From Bacteroidales bacterium (GTDB lineage Bacteria; Bacteroidota; Bacteroidia; Bacteroidales; JAADJA01), in NCBI GenBank assembly GCA_020438105.1, contig JAGQVE010000034.1:1-42754 (forward strand): DNA of 42,754 nt, in the 5' to 3' direction. Positions 27,643 to 37,226 of the stretch are shown one piece after another. The number at the start of each line of letters is the position of its first letter. The first letter of the stretch is position 1. The notes under the pieces are model-generated. The model saw only the letters and a list, made by a program, of their open reading frames with translations. It was not told the origin of the DNA and ran no database searches. Made by a program: the position numbers and the translations under genes.

Positions 27643-27745
27643 TGTTTTGCGCCTTTGATCTTATACCTCAACTCTTCGCTCTTAGCTATCCGCTCTATGC
27701 CCTAAGCACTTCGCTCTCTGCTCTCTGCCATTTGCCCTTCGCCCC
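27643..27745. repeat. Degenerate low-complexity tract of GCTCT/CTTCG-type units
   Basis: About 100 bases between the PrsW-like gene and dprA are made of loosely repeated units such as CTTCGCTCT, CCGCTCTATGCCC and CTCTCTGCTCTCTGCC, ending near CTTCGCCCCTTC. On the other strand they read as GAGCGAAG-like units. A short open frame through it has skewed composition and is not a likely gene. The rest of the gap (27455-27642) has only a weak inverted repeat (GGTGGAC near 27521 with GTCCCACC near 27546). Confidence 0.5.
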
Positions 27746-27747
27746 TT

Positions 27748-28845
27748 CTACACCGCCTTATACATCTTTCCCGGCAAACTGCTCACCATCCCGTCGAATT
27801 CAAGGCTCAACAAGATTGCAGCAATTTTGGAATTAGAAAGCTTGGATTGCATTACGATATAATCGATTCCAACCGGCTCCCCATTTTTCAGGATTTCCAT
27901 CACCTGTTGCTCTTCCGGGTTGAGTTCACGGAAAAGTTTGGCTTGTCTGCCAGGCTTTTTCACGTCATCCCAGTTCATCAGGTAGCGGATATCAGCCGCA
28001 TTCTGGATCAAAGCAGCCTTGTTGGTTTTGATTAGATAATTGCAGCCTTCAGAATAAGTATCCGAAACCCGACCGGGAAAAGCAAACACATCACGGTTAT
28101 ACGAGTTGGCAATATTGGCTGTGATCAGAGCACCTCCCCTTTTTGCTGATTCCACCACAACAAGCGCATCGGCCATACCGGCCACAATGCGGTTTCGCTT
28201 GGGAAAATTCTCCCTATCAGGAACGGTGGCACTCATAAAATCGGTGAGCAAACCACCGTTTTCAACCATCTTTTCCGACAAAGCCCTGTTTTGTGCAGGG
28301 TAAAGCCGGTCAAGACCATGGGCCAAAATACCTACCGTCGGAATGTTATTTTCCACCGAAGAACGATGCGCCTGCGTATCGATACCATAAGCCAAACCGC
28401 TTACAACGAGTAAATCAGGACTTGTCAAATCACTGATCAGTTGATCACAAACCTCCCGCCCGTAGGCCGTTGATCGCCTTGTGCCAACCACACTCACCAC
28501 CCGGCTTGCATTAAGGTTGGCATTCCCTTTATAATAAAGCATAACCGGACTGTCGAGGCAGCTTTTAAGGCGGGTAGGGTAATTTTTTTCAAGGAAATAT
28601 AATGTTGAAATTTCATTTTTTTCGATGAACAGCATCTCCTGCTCAGCCCGTTCCAGCACATTTTGCGAAAGAATGGCATTCACTGTAGCAACGCCCATTC
28701 CCGGTATTTTAAGCAGGTTCTTTTTGGTTTCCCTGAAAACCGCTTCGGCAGCTCCGCAATAGGAAATGAGCTTTTTGGCATTTACATCCCCGATTCCGGG
28801 AATCAGTGAAATCGCAATCTGGTATTGTAACAACTGGTTCGGCAT
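27748..28845 (-). CDS. dprA: DNA-processing protein DprA
   Basis: 365 residues from ATG 28845 (MPNQLLQYQIAISLIPGIGD). A 42-residue in-frame extension upstream has no family resemblance and would overlap the divergent gene. An N-terminal helix-hairpin-helix-like part (IPGIGDVNAKKLI, IPGMGVATVNAIL) is followed by the Rossmann-like DprA domain (VVGTRRSTAYGREV, VVSGLAYGIDTQAHRS, NFPKRNRIVAGMADALVVVE, GALITANIANSYNRDVFAFPG). The C-terminal winged helix is also present (PEEQQVMEILKNGEPVGIDYIV). DprA loads RecA on incoming single-stranded DNA in transformation and may also act in recombination. No other competence gene is nearby. Confidence 0.93.
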   Translation of the reverse strand: MPNQLLQYQIAISLIPGIGDVNAKKLISYCGAAEAVFRETKKNLLKIPGMGVATVNAILSQNVLERAEQEMLFIEKNEISTLYFLEKNYPTRLKSCLDSPVMLYYKGNANLNASRVVSVVGTRRSTAYGREVCDQLISDLTSPDLLVVSGLAYGIDTQAHRSSVENNIPTVGILAHGLDRLYPAQNRALSEKMVENGGLLTDFMSATVPDRENFPKRNRIVAGMADALVVVESAKRGGALITANIANSYNRDVFAFPGRVSDTYSEGCNYLIKTNKAALIQNAADIRYLMNWDDVKKPGRQAKLFRELNPEEQQVMEILKNGEPVGIDYIVMQSKLSNSKIAAILLSLEFDGMVSSLPGKMYKAV

Positions 28846-28921
28846 ATCACTTTCAAAAATAAAAGAAATCTGCTCAGGACAGTTCAAAATATTGTATTTT
28901 GGTTTGAAATTATTCAGGCAA

Positions 28922-30013
28922 TTGATAGCTAAAAAACCAAATATCCTCGTTTGTCCACTCGATTGGGGCATTGGTCATGCCACGCGATGCATACCACTTA
29001 TCAGCAGTTTAATAAAACGGCAGGCGAATGTGATCATTGGTGCTGATAACCGTCCATTGATGTTGCTTCGGCAGGAGTTCCCCGAATTACAATTTATCCG
29101 TTTTCCGGGATATCAATTCAGCTATCCAGAATCCTCAAAAATGGCTTTAAAAATGTTTCTGCAGGCACCCCGGATAATGAAAGGGATCAAACAGGAACAT
29201 CAAAAACTGGGTGAAATAATCAGCCAGCACAAGATTGATATTGTAATTTCCGATAATCGGTTCGGACTTTATAACCAAAGGGCATACACGGTTTTTATGA
29301 CCCACCAGCTTTTTATTCAAACACCACCGCAGCTGGGGTTCTTAAAACCCATTTTAAACTGGCAAAACAAACGGTATATCAACCATTTTAATGAATGCTG
29401 GATCCCTGATTTTGAAGGTAAAGAAAATCTTTCGGGCATCTTGAGTCACGGGAGGCAAACCCCGCAAAACGCTTATTTTATAGGACCACAAACAAGGTTT
29501 AGCAAACCTGAAGAAAGCAAACCATTAAAACCTAAATTTGAAATGTTGGCCATTCTTTCAGGACCGGAACCCCAGCGAACCCTACTCGAAAATAAATTGA
29601 AAAAAGAGATTCTCAATTCAGGGAAAACGGCATTAATGGTTTTGGGTAAACCCGAACTCGAAATAGAGGAGCAAGTAAATGGCAATCTCATAATATACAA
29701 CCACCTAAACGCAAAAACATTACAGGCGATGATCCTTTCATCCGATGTCATTATTTCCCGTCCCGGTTATTCAACATTAATGGACCTGGCCATATTAAAT
29801 AAAAAAGCGGTTTTTATACCCACCCCGGGCCAAACCGAGCAGGAATATCTTGCAAAACATTGCGATGAGCTAGGACTTTGTTATTGGATGCCACAGGACA
29901 AATTTAACCTTGAAATGGCCCTTAAAAAGTCGAAACAATACAGCGGCTTGAATTTTGCTCCTGAAACTGCTTTGCTGGAAAAAAGAATAGATTCGTTGCT
30001 CGAAAAGCTTTAA
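28922..30013 (+). CDS. MurG-like (GT28 C-terminal) glycosyltransferase
   Basis: 363 residues if begun at TTG 28922 (M/L-IAKKPNILVCPLDWGIGHATR). The only in-frame ATG upstream (28766) lies inside dprA and gives a 52-residue lead with no family resemblance; TTG 28904 is another option. The N-terminal Rossmann half has the donor-side glycine signature GIGHATRCIPL. The C-terminal half has the GT28 UDP-sugar signature (SSDVIISRPGYSTLMDLAILNKKAVFIPTPGQTEQEYLAK). It is probably a GT-B transferase acting on a lipid or other small acceptor at the cytoplasmic membrane face. The acceptor is unknown. It lies 76 bases from the divergent dprA and 60 bases before lgt. Confidence 0.8.
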   Translation: MIAKKPNILVCPLDWGIGHATRCIPLISSLIKRQANVIIGADNRPLMLLRQEFPELQFIRFPGYQFSYPESSKMALKMFLQAPRIMKGIKQEHQKLGEIISQHKIDIVISDNRFGLYNQRAYTVFMTHQLFIQTPPQLGFLKPILNWQNKRYINHFNECWIPDFEGKENLSGILSHGRQTPQNAYFIGPQTRFSKPEESKPLKPKFEMLAILSGPEPQRTLLENKLKKEILNSGKTALMVLGKPELEIEEQVNGNLIIYNHLNAKTLQAMILSSDVIISRPGYSTLMDLAILNKKAVFIPTPGQTEQEYLAKHCDELGLCYWMPQDKFNLEMALKKSKQYSGLNFAPETALLEKRIDSLLEKL

Positions 30014-30046
30014 TCTTGTGATTTATCGGTAAACCATTTCAATTTG

Positions 30047-30054
30047 TATCTTTG
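30047..30054 (+). promoter_or_regulatory. -7 element of the lgt promoter
   Basis: TATCTTTG is an exact TAnnTTTG match, 19 bases before the ATG at 30074. An in-frame ATG at 30044 overlaps this element and so cannot be in the transcript, which decides the start of lgt. Confidence 0.5.
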
Positions 30055-30073
30055 CCCGATAAATTTATCATCC

Positions 30074-30865
30074 ATGATTTTAGATGCAATAGTTTGGAAC
30101 GTAAAGCCTGAGATTTTCAGCATAGGATCCCTTTCCATACGATATTACGGTTTGCTGTTCGCCCTTGGATTTGTATTCGGATATATAATCATGAATTACA
30201 TTTTCAAAAAAGAAGGTAACCCTCAGGGCGTGCTTGATACGTTGACTACCTACATGGTAATTGCTACGGTAGTAGGAGCCCGGCTGGGTCATTGTTTGTT
30301 TTACGAACCGGAATATTACCTTGCACATCCTATTGATATCCTGAAAGTTTGGGAAGGAGGCCTCGCAAGTCATGGAGCCGGTGTAGGTATCATTTTTTCT
30401 TTGTGGCTGTTTTCACGGAAAACCAAAAAGCCACTATTATGGATACTCGACAGGATTGTAATTGTAGTGGCACTTGCCGGGTTTTTCATTCGCATGGGAA
30501 ACCTCATGAACTCCGAAATATATGGTATTCAAACCGATCTTCCCTGGGGATTTATTTTTGAACGCAGAGACGAACTGGTTCCCAAGCATCCTACTCAAAT
30601 TTACGAAGCCTTATTCTACCTTGTAATTTTTTTGGTTCTGTTTTTTATCTATCGCAAGAAGGGTGTAAAAATCCAACAGGGCCTATTATTCGGCCTTTTC
30701 CTGGTTACACTTTTCAGTGTGCGTTTCCTTATTGAATTCATCAAAGAACCACAAGTAGGATTTGAGGAGAATATGGTGTTGAATATGGGTCAAATACTCA
30801 GTATTCCCTTTATTATACTGGGAATATACATGCTTATTCGATCACAAAAGAAAAAGATTACCTAA
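30074..30865 (+). CDS. lgt: Prolipoprotein diacylglyceryl transferase
   Basis: 263 residues from ATG 30074. It is an integral membrane enzyme that moves diacylglycerol from phosphatidylglycerol to the lipobox Cys of prelipoproteins, the first step for the SusD and DUF4249 lipoproteins seen here. Visible motifs: IRYYGLLFALGFVFGY, VGARLGHCLFYEP, GGLASHGAGVG, the signature R140-M-G-N-L-M-N146-S-E148-IYG, and P-THPTQIYEAL-type KHPTQIYEALFY. About seven membrane helices and normal length. It ends 5 bases before the convergent DUF2723 gene. Confidence 0.95.
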   Translation: MILDAIVWNVKPEIFSIGSLSIRYYGLLFALGFVFGYIIMNYIFKKEGNPQGVLDTLTTYMVIATVVGARLGHCLFYEPEYYLAHPIDILKVWEGGLASHGAGVGIIFSLWLFSRKTKKPLLWILDRIVIVVALAGFFIRMGNLMNSEIYGIQTDLPWGFIFERRDELVPKHPTQIYEALFYLVIFLVLFFIYRKKGVKIQQGLLFGLFLVTLFSVRFLIEFIKEPQVGFEENMVLNMGQILSIPFIILGIYMLIRSQKKKIT

Positions 30866-30870
30866 CAGGG

Positions 30871-33800
30871 TTAGGGAGCCATTTGCATCATTTGGGTAAA
30901 GGAACTATCAATTTTCTGGTATAACTCATCCTGCTTATTCGTGCGAGCCATCATTCCCAACTGCTGTATTACACCCAGGGCCTGCCCGTAATCTGATTCA
31001 TAATACTTTTGCAGATCGGCATCCAGCGAATTATAATAATTGATATTATCGGTGTAAATCTCAAAAACACGTTCCAAAATGGCATTTGCTTTTTCGGGTG
31101 CTCCCGCATCATAATACACATTAATAAACGGGATCATAAACATGTCGTAAGTAAATTTTTCATCCGGAAATTGTGTAAGGCAATAATCAAGAAGCTCAAT
31201 CGCCTTATCATTTTCACCTTTATCCACCATTGCCTGGGCAGTACGCATGAAATTTTGCTTTGGTATAACAGCATTTCTGGCGCTTTCACGATCAACATAA
31301 ACATGCGGATCTGCAAGATTTCCCCACTGGCACTTGTTCATGAAAATATCATATGATTTTTGCTCATCCACACCACCAACACCATTAATATAGTTATCAG
31401 CCTTAACCGGCATAAAACGGTATACAAACCCCTCAAGATGGCAGTATTCTTCTACATCCAGAACCTTACTTACCGAACTCGGATTAGCGAAATAGATCGG
31501 CCGGTTCCAATTGTTAGTGGCAATTATGTCCAACAACATCAGGTCATTTTTATATAAATAACTTTGCTTCACTTTCCAGGTAATCTCATCTACGATCTTG
31601 TCCTGCATATACTCAGGAACAGCAGCTTTACGCACTATATCTGCCGAATCAATGACAAGTTTAAAGTTTTTGGTGGGAGAAAATTTAATTTTCTCACCAG
31701 AAGTAAGAGGAACCATGGTTTCTTCATTATCACTGGCGATAAAATCAATCACCCTGCTCAGCTCCACAGGAGCTTTGTTTTTCATTTGATTATAAAAAAC
31801 AACGGCATTATTTACACCATTTTCATACTGATCGTAATTTAGTGTAAATGGCAACGGCTCCGATTCGTAGGCTTTATTCATCATTTGGTGAATGTACCAA
31901 TGGCCTGAGGCCAGCATAAAATTAACCACCCTAACATCAGTACGGATTCCCTCCACCTCCTGGGCATACCAAAGCGGGAAAGTATCATTATCACCATTGG
32001 TAAAAAGAATTGCATTGGGTTCGCACGATTCAAGATAATTGATCGCAAAATCGCGTGCAGCATATTTGCCTGAACGATCGTGATCATCCCATCCTTCTTT
32101 GGCCATGATACCAGGTACAAGGAGCAGTGAGGCAAATGTTATGACCATGGCTGCTACTTTCGGGTTTACTTTGTTTTTGAGCATATCAAAAATACCCAAT
32201 ACACCTAATCCGATCCATATTGCAAAGGCATAAAATGAACCTGCATACGCATAATCCCTTTCCCGAGGCTGATAAGGATATTGATTCAGGTAAATCACGA
32301 TGGCAATACCTGTCATCAGAAATAGCAGGGTTACCACCAGGAAATCTTTGCGATGGCTGTTCAAATGATAAATTAAACCAATCAAACCAAGGATGAAAGG
32401 CAAAAGGTAAAATTTATTATGGGCAGCATTATTCATGCTTTCGGGTAAGTCGTCCTGAGGGCCAAGTCCTAATACGTTTTCATCAAACCAATTGATACCT
32501 GTTATCCAGTTGCCATGATCCGCTTCGCCCTGACTTTCGATATCGTTTTGCCTTCCGGCAAAATTCCACATGAAATATCGGAAATACATATGACCGAGCT
32601 GGTAAGTTCTGAAAAAACGGAGGTTTTCGCCAAAAGTGGGTTTCATCCTCACTTCTTGTTCCCCTTCAGGGGATTCCACACTGATTGGAATCCCTTTAAC
32701 CTTTCCATACTGCTTGTACATTTGAATATGGGCTTGTTTTTGATTACTCCACATCCTGGGGAAAATAGTTTCAAAGCGGGGGTCATATTCCGGAATTGTA
32801 TTTTTGCGATTATCTGTTATCACATATCTGCCCTTTTTAACATCCTTTACATAAACCGGATTGCCATCTTTTAAACCAATCGTTGGCGCGTTATAATATT
32901 GTCCATAAGAAATTGGCCAGTCGCCATATTGTTCTCTGGCAAGGTAAGCAAGCAGGGTGATAGCATCTTCCGGACTGTTTTCATCAATGGGAGGATTTGC
33001 ATTGGAGCGGATAATGATCATAAAGAAACTGGAATATCCAATAAGGACAAAGGTAAAGCTTAGTATAACCGTGTTCCAAAGAATGATCCTTTTACGGCGG
33101 GTATACCTCAATCCCAGTACGATCAAGCTTATTAAAATTATGAAATAAACTATGGTTCCTAAATTAAATGGCAAATGGAATGAGTTAACAAAAAGCAATT
33201 CAAACTTGCTTGAAAATTTCACGATCCAGGGTATAATTCCATTTTGGATCAGGCCTAAAAGCAAAATTGAAACAACACCTGTAATTAAAATACCCTTAAG
33301 TGAAGGTTTGAATTTTTTAAAATAAAAAATAAATGCGATCGCTGGAATGGTCAAAAGGTTAAGCAAGTGAACCCCGATTGAAAGGCCAATCAGGTAGGCG
33401 ATCAGCAAAAGCCAGCGATTGGCATATCGTTCATCCTCATCTTCCCATTTTAGCATGGCCCAAAACACCACAGCCGTAAATAATGATGACATGGCATAAA
33501 CCTCTCCTTCCACTGCTGAAAACCAAAAAGAATCGGAGAATGTGAAAGCTAAAGCGCCAACCACACCACTTCCGATTATTGCATAAGTAGCTCCATCAGT
33601 TAATGATCCGTAAGCATTTACAATTTTTTTACCGAAATGGGTTATGGTCCAAAATAAGAATAATATAGTAAAACTGCTGCTCAGCGCCGACATGATATTA
33701 ACCATGAGGGCTACTTTGGAAGTATCTCCAAAAGCAAATAATGAAAAAAAGCGGCCCAGCATCTGGAATAAGGGTGCTCCCGGTGGGTGTCCAACCTGCA

Positions 33801-33942
33801 ATTTATAAGCTGTAGCAATGTATTCACCGCAATCCCACCAACTGGCTGTGGGCTCAACAGTAAGGAAATAAACGATGGTTGCAATAGCAAATACAATCCA
33901 ACCAATAATGTTGTTAAGTTTTTTGTATAAATCCATGAGCAT
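30871..33942 (-). CDS. DUF2723 membrane glycosyltransferase (GT-C type, protein O-mannosyltransferase-like)
   Basis: 1023 residues. The N-terminal half has about 11-13 membrane helices. Near residue 35 is the family signature WWDCGEYIATAYKLQVGHPPGAPLF (quoted in part: DCGEY with an acid pair in the first periplasmic loop, then HPPG), as in GT-C enzymes that use lipid-linked sugars. The C-terminal half is soluble and periplasmic, ending in TPR-like helices (KGENDKAIELLDYCLTQFPDEK). The family is proposed to O-glycosylate secreted proteins in Bacteroidota. ATG 33942 or the Met two codons later may be used. It stands alone, convergent with lgt. Confidence 0.87.
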   Translation of the reverse strand: MLMDLYKKLNNIIGWIVFAIATIVYFLTVEPTASWWDCGEYIATAYKLQVGHPPGAPLFQMLGRFFSLFAFGDTSKVALMVNIMSALSSSFTILFLFWTITHFGKKIVNAYGSLTDGATYAIIGSGVVGALAFTFSDSFWFSAVEGEVYAMSSLFTAVVFWAMLKWEDEDERYANRWLLLIAYLIGLSIGVHLLNLLTIPAIAFIFYFKKFKPSLKGILITGVVSILLLGLIQNGIIPWIVKFSSKFELLFVNSFHLPFNLGTIVYFIILISLIVLGLRYTRRKRIILWNTVILSFTFVLIGYSSFFMIIIRSNANPPIDENSPEDAITLLAYLAREQYGDWPISYGQYYNAPTIGLKDGNPVYVKDVKKGRYVITDNRKNTIPEYDPRFETIFPRMWSNQKQAHIQMYKQYGKVKGIPISVESPEGEQEVRMKPTFGENLRFFRTYQLGHMYFRYFMWNFAGRQNDIESQGEADHGNWITGINWFDENVLGLGPQDDLPESMNNAAHNKFYLLPFILGLIGLIYHLNSHRKDFLVVTLLFLMTGIAIVIYLNQYPYQPRERDYAYAGSFYAFAIWIGLGVLGIFDMLKNKVNPKVAAMVITFASLLLVPGIMAKEGWDDHDRSGKYAARDFAINYLESCEPNAILFTNGDNDTFPLWYAQEVEGIRTDVRVVNFMLASGHWYIHQMMNKAYESEPLPFTLNYDQYENGVNNAVVFYNQMKNKAPVELSRVIDFIASDNEETMVPLTSGEKIKFSPTKNFKLVIDSADIVRKAAVPEYMQDKIVDEITWKVKQSYLYKNDLMLLDIIATNNWNRPIYFANPSSVSKVLDVEEYCHLEGFVYRFMPVKADNYINGVGGVDEQKSYDIFMNKCQWGNLADPHVYVDRESARNAVIPKQNFMRTAQAMVDKGENDKAIELLDYCLTQFPDEKFTYDMFMIPFINVYYDAGAPEKANAILERVFEIYTDNINYYNSLDADLQKYYESDYGQALGVIQQLGMMARTNKQDELYQKIDSSFTQMMQMAP

Positions 33943-34080
33943 GAACAGTTTCTGAATGTGATGGCGAAAATACGGAATTTCAGTTCAAGAAAAGGTTTTA
34001 ATTAGGAATTATTAACTAAAATTAACGTCAAATCGATTGTTATGAGCGGGTTCAGGTTAAACCAAAAAAACAATGAATAA

Positions 34081-34111
34081 TTTGCCCAAATTAAAATTAT
34101 TGTTACTTTTG
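34081..34111 (+). promoter_or_regulatory. Promoter of the tRNA-Gln gene
   Basis: TTTG at 34081-34084, 19 bases, then TACTTTTG at 34104-34111. This is a full match to the phylum's -33/-7 consensus, 29 bases before the mature tRNA 5' end. Confidence 0.75.
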
Positions 34112-34140
34112 CAGCCGCAAATTAAAGTTCTTTAAATGAT

Positions 34141-34210
34141 TGACCCATGGTGTAATGGTAACACATCTGATTTTGGTTCAGACGTTTAAGGTTCGAGTCC
34201 TTATGGGTCA
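34141..34210 (+). tRNA. tRNA-Gln (anticodon TTG)
   Basis: A full cloverleaf of 70 bases. Acceptor TGACCCA pairs with TGGGTCA, D stem GTG/CAC encloses TAATGGTAA, anticodon stem TCTGA/TCAGA encloses TTTTGGT with anticodon TTG, the variable loop is 4 bases, and T stem TAAGG/CCTTA encloses TTCGAGT. CCA is not encoded. It is a single-gene unit with its own promoter and terminator. Confidence 0.97.
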
Positions 34211-34222
34211 ACTCAGAAAGTA

Positions 34223-34254
34223 AAACCTTTCGTTGGATAACGGAAGGTTTTTTT
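34223..34254 (+). terminator. Rho-independent terminator of the tRNA-Gln unit
   Basis: AAACCTTTCGTT (34223-34234), loop GGAT, AACGGAAGGTTT (34239-34250): 12 pairs with one G-U, then further T residues to 34254. A-rich on its other side, it could also help stop the minus-strand barrel gene that ends at 34394. Confidence 0.9.
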
Positions 34255-34393
34255 ATTTGCCCATGAACCAAACGATAGTTTGCGTAAAATGGGTGAGTAT
34301 AAAAATCAGCCAACAATAGTTGGCATTGGTTTCTCCTAAGACTTTAAAGGATATATTTGCTTTGATTCGCGAATAAAATCAGGAAGTTTGGGT

Positions 34394-35128
34394 TTAAAAC
34401 GTATACTCGTACCGTGTTAAATTGGGGAGCTTTTTGGTTCCGAATAAATCTTTAAACCGGTAAGTAATGCCAATACTCGAAAATGAGTAATAATCATAAT
34501 CACCTCCCTGATGTACATTGTCAAGCTTATCATTTTGAGCCTGTCTGATCGCTAAATCAGCAGTTATTACCAGGCGGTCATTTACAACATAGCTTAGCTC
34601 ACCCCCGCCAAAATAAACAAACTCCGGAACTCCCGTATCATGAATGTTATCGGCCGGCACGTTTCCGTCGCTGAGGTAATCAACCGTTTTAAAAATAAAT
34701 TGCCCCAGACCTGCAAATGCAGTTATTCCAAACCTGGAAACCTTATCACCATTAAAAGTTTCAATAAGGTTTAGCCTGCCTTGAAAATTATACTCGACAA
34801 AATTGGTACGGAAATCTGTGATGTTTTGATTTTCATTTGATAAACCACCATATAAAACCTGGCCACCCAAGCTGAAAGCACTGTTAAATTGCTTATTAAT
34901 CATAAAAGAAAACGCAGGTTCGCTTTCGAATTTAAGTTTACCAATTAAGTCGTTGTCGTAGTGACTTAAGTCACCAAAATAGGAAGTAACCCCAGCATTA
35001 ACAGAAATGGACCAGTTTTTCCATGCTGTCCGCGGTTTTTCACCACTCCAGGCATATGGATTGGATGCCAAAGAAGTATAAAATACTCCCAAAATAAGTG
35101 CCACCGAGAAAACAACTTTGGTTTTCAT
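34394..35128 (-). CDS. Outer membrane beta-barrel protein of unknown function
   Basis: 244 residues with a signal peptide ending near TSLAS. The mature start WSISVNAGVTSYFGDLSHYDNDL, the strands FSMGGQVLYGGL-like (FSLGGQVLYGGL), VEYNFQGRLNLIE, RFGITAFAGLGQFIF, VYFGGGELSYVVNDRLVITADLAIRQ, and the aromatic end RYEYTF mark a small barrel. The opening resembles barrel proteins around the T9SS factor PorG, but the similarity is too general to name it. It is monocistronic; the 180 bases upstream are AT-rich with no convincing full promoter (only TAATTTCG-like matches). Confidence 0.75.
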   Translation of the reverse strand: MKTKVVFSVALILGVFYTSLASNPYAWSGEKPRTAWKNWSISVNAGVTSYFGDLSHYDNDLIGKLKFESEPAFSFMINKQFNSAFSLGGQVLYGGLSNENQNITDFRTNFVEYNFQGRLNLIETFNGDKVSRFGITAFAGLGQFIFKTVDYLSDGNVPADNIHDTGVPEFVYFGGGELSYVVNDRLVITADLAIRQAQNDKLDNVHQGGDYDYYSFSSIGITYRFKDLFGTKKLPNLTRYEYTF

Positions 35129-35310
35129 GTTTTTGGAGGTTAATTGTTAAACGTAATAGTAAGACAACAAAATTCACAAATGGTTGTTCATAAGTCGCGA
35201 AATTATAATATAGTTTGCAATTGAGGAGAGAAAAATTAATTTTTTAAACGATATTTTGTTTATCGCAAATATCCAAAAACTAAACAAACATTTAAAAAAT
35301 TAAAATTCAT

Positions 35311-36945
35311 TTATTGCATAACAGCAGATACTTTATTAAAATTGGGGATGCAATACTTGTTTTTATCAATGTTATCAACCTGCTCATTAAAATTAATATC
35401 TCCACGCTGATAACCTTTTATTCCAGCTTGCAATTTCCAAATATCTGTAAGGTCAGTAAGATTTATCATTCCATCGCCGTTCATGTCTCCTGCTGACATT
35501 CCCCAGGTACCATTTATCAGATGTGAATAACCATTGACTCCACCATATACTGTAGCAGATGAGGTAGTAAAATCGATGGAAATGATGTTTTCGTTGATTT
35601 GCAAAGGGTTGGCCGAAATAATGTCAAGATGATTTCGATGACGGACAACCAGGTATTTATCACCCTGATAAACATCATCAAACTGTGGAAGATCGGTAAG
35701 ATTAGTATCTCTAATACTACCATCACTTAAAACAAGGCATGCTTTTTTCCATACAGCAGTATCGGCAATTGCATCCAAAATGTTACCATCCGAAACCCTT
35801 AACTCAAGTAAACACCAGTCAACAACTTCATTGGAACCATTGCTTTCCAGATATTCCATGCCCTGATAATACCAGGGATTATCGAAATATGGTTGATAAT
35901 TTGGAAGTTCAGCCTGTGGATACGGATCCATCGCAGTTCCGTTAAAAGCGCCTTCCAGATATACTTTAGCATCTATTGAGACCATTGCAGGAGCATCATC
36001 AAATCGAAGGGAAGACATCACCGGTAAATGGTCAGCCATATAATATAAGGCATTTAACACTGAATCGGGGACAGTGGTATTAACAGGACCATCAAGTATT
36101 CCCAGGTTGAAATGCTGCCCATCATTGGCAAGTGCAAAAGAGCTTCCCGGAACGTATTGAACCGATTGATTGCCCGAAACCAGGTTTTGAGAAAAGAATG
36201 TAAAATCAAAACGATCATCGCAACCACCGGTGGCGCCACCGCCAAATTGCGCTGTGCGTGTACTTTGTGTGTGAATGGCTGCAAAAGAACTGTTATCGTG
36301 CCAGTTACCGGCAGGAAGCGGATCCACCATATTCAAACCGGTATTGCTGATAATGTATTGGTATGCCGGTTCGCCTGAATCATAAAAGTTTAAATCTCCA
36401 CCAAAAACATAGTTTTCCGTTATCCCGTTGTCAGCCAGGTATTGACCTACCTCCATTACCTCCTCCAGTCGTTGTTGTTCATTTGATGATCCCGTTGAAG
36501 ACTTGAGATGAGCTACAAAAAAACGCATAAAAACGGTATCGCCGGCAGCAAGGTCAGGACCCTTTTTGTATAAAATATATTCATTTATATCACGCAATAC
36601 GGTGGAAATTACATTTTGACTCCTTAAACTAAATTTATTGGAATTAAAATAGAGCATGTTATCGGTATCCGGACCATCAGAGAAAGGAGCACGCTCATAA
36701 TAATCAACAGCACCGGCATTTAAGCCAAGGTTTAACAAATCATCGGCACCTTCCTCATTCAGCATTTCGGTAATGAGCAGTACATCGGGTAAGCTATACT
36801 GCATAATTGTTCTGAAATAATTTACCCGTTCTGGTGTACTTCCTGGGTAGTTCAAAACATTGTAATACATAACTTTAACGGTATCCTGTGCCATTACAAA
36901 CTGGCACATTACCAGCACTAAAACACTTGTAATAAAGTATTTCAT
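35311..36945 (-). CDS. Secreted endonuclease/exonuclease/phosphatase-fold protein with C-terminal dockerin-like module
   Basis: 544 residues with a signal peptide ending QFVMA. Residues 21-316 form an EEP-fold hydrolase (DNase I-like): metal and catalytic residues are visible as N29 (YYNVLN), E60 (LLITEM), D184 and N186 (GGDLNFYDS), D244/D247 (CDDRFDFTF) and D305-H306 (MADHLPVM). The substrate may be nucleic acid or a phosphoester. Residues 325-544 are a separate module (LEGAF.., VVDWCLLELRV, LVLSDGSI, VVRHRNHLDII) ending in two EF-hand-like loops (GDMNGDGMINLTDL and GDINFNEQVDNIDK). The same module ends the next protein upstream. There is no T9SS type A tail. Confidence 0.85.
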   Translation of the reverse strand: MKYFITSVLVLVMCQFVMAQDTVKVMYYNVLNYPGSTPERVNYFRTIMQYSLPDVLLITEMLNEEGADDLLNLGLNAGAVDYYERAPFSDGPDTDNMLYFNSNKFSLRSQNVISTVLRDINEYILYKKGPDLAAGDTVFMRFFVAHLKSSTGSSNEQQRLEEVMEVGQYLADNGITENYVFGGDLNFYDSGEPAYQYIISNTGLNMVDPLPAGNWHDNSSFAAIHTQSTRTAQFGGGATGGCDDRFDFTFFSQNLVSGNQSVQYVPGSSFALANDGQHFNLGILDGPVNTTVPDSVLNALYYMADHLPVMSSLRFDDAPAMVSIDAKVYLEGAFNGTAMDPYPQAELPNYQPYFDNPWYYQGMEYLESNGSNEVVDWCLLELRVSDGNILDAIADTAVWKKACLVLSDGSIRDTNLTDLPQFDDVYQGDKYLVVRHRNHLDIISANPLQINENIISIDFTTSSATVYGGVNGYSHLINGTWGMSAGDMNGDGMINLTDLTDIWKLQAGIKGYQRGDINFNEQVDNIDKNKYCIPNFNKVSAVMQ

Positions 36946-36995
36946 CGACCTGAGATTAACATGTTAGAAACAAAATTTGCTTCGGATCCTGCACG

Positions 36996-37003
36996 CAAAA
37001 TTA
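36996..37003 (-). promoter_or_regulatory. -7 element of the EEP-fold protein gene
   Basis: On the minus strand TAATTTTG (37003 to 36996) is an exact TAnnTTTG match about 50 bases before the start at 36945. It lies downstream of two terminator-like hairpins, so this gene is probably transcribed apart from the long repeat-protein gene. Confidence 0.45.
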
Positions 37004-37054
37004 GTATTAATTTATAAGTGCACACTTGCTTAAATATTAAGTTTTCAACCGATT

Positions 37055-37082
37055 AAAAAAAACTCTGCTGGCAGGCAGAGTT
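37055..37082 (-). terminator. Rho-independent terminator (minus strand)
   Basis: AACTCTGC (37061-37068) and GCAGAGTT (37075-37082) are perfect inverted repeats with a 6-base loop. Read on the minus strand the hairpin is followed by a T-run (A-run at 37055-37062). It sits 145 bases beyond the first hairpin at 37227-37255, so it may end read-through or a short unlisted RNA between them; nothing else is recognisable in 37083-37226. Confidence 0.75.
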
Positions 37083-37226
37083 AATTTAAGTAAGACTGGA
37101 AAACGATCTCCTATGTCTTTCCTTAGTTGGTGGTAATATTTTATTTAAAACGCAAACTAACAGTATACAGTTACCACTTGGCTTATAAAAAAGATAATAA
37201 ATTATTAATTTAAAATACATTAAGAA

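Noticed and set aside
27642..27836. 64-codon plus-strand open frame
   Set aside because: Made of a low-complexity tract and the 3' end of dprA in antisense; no family features.
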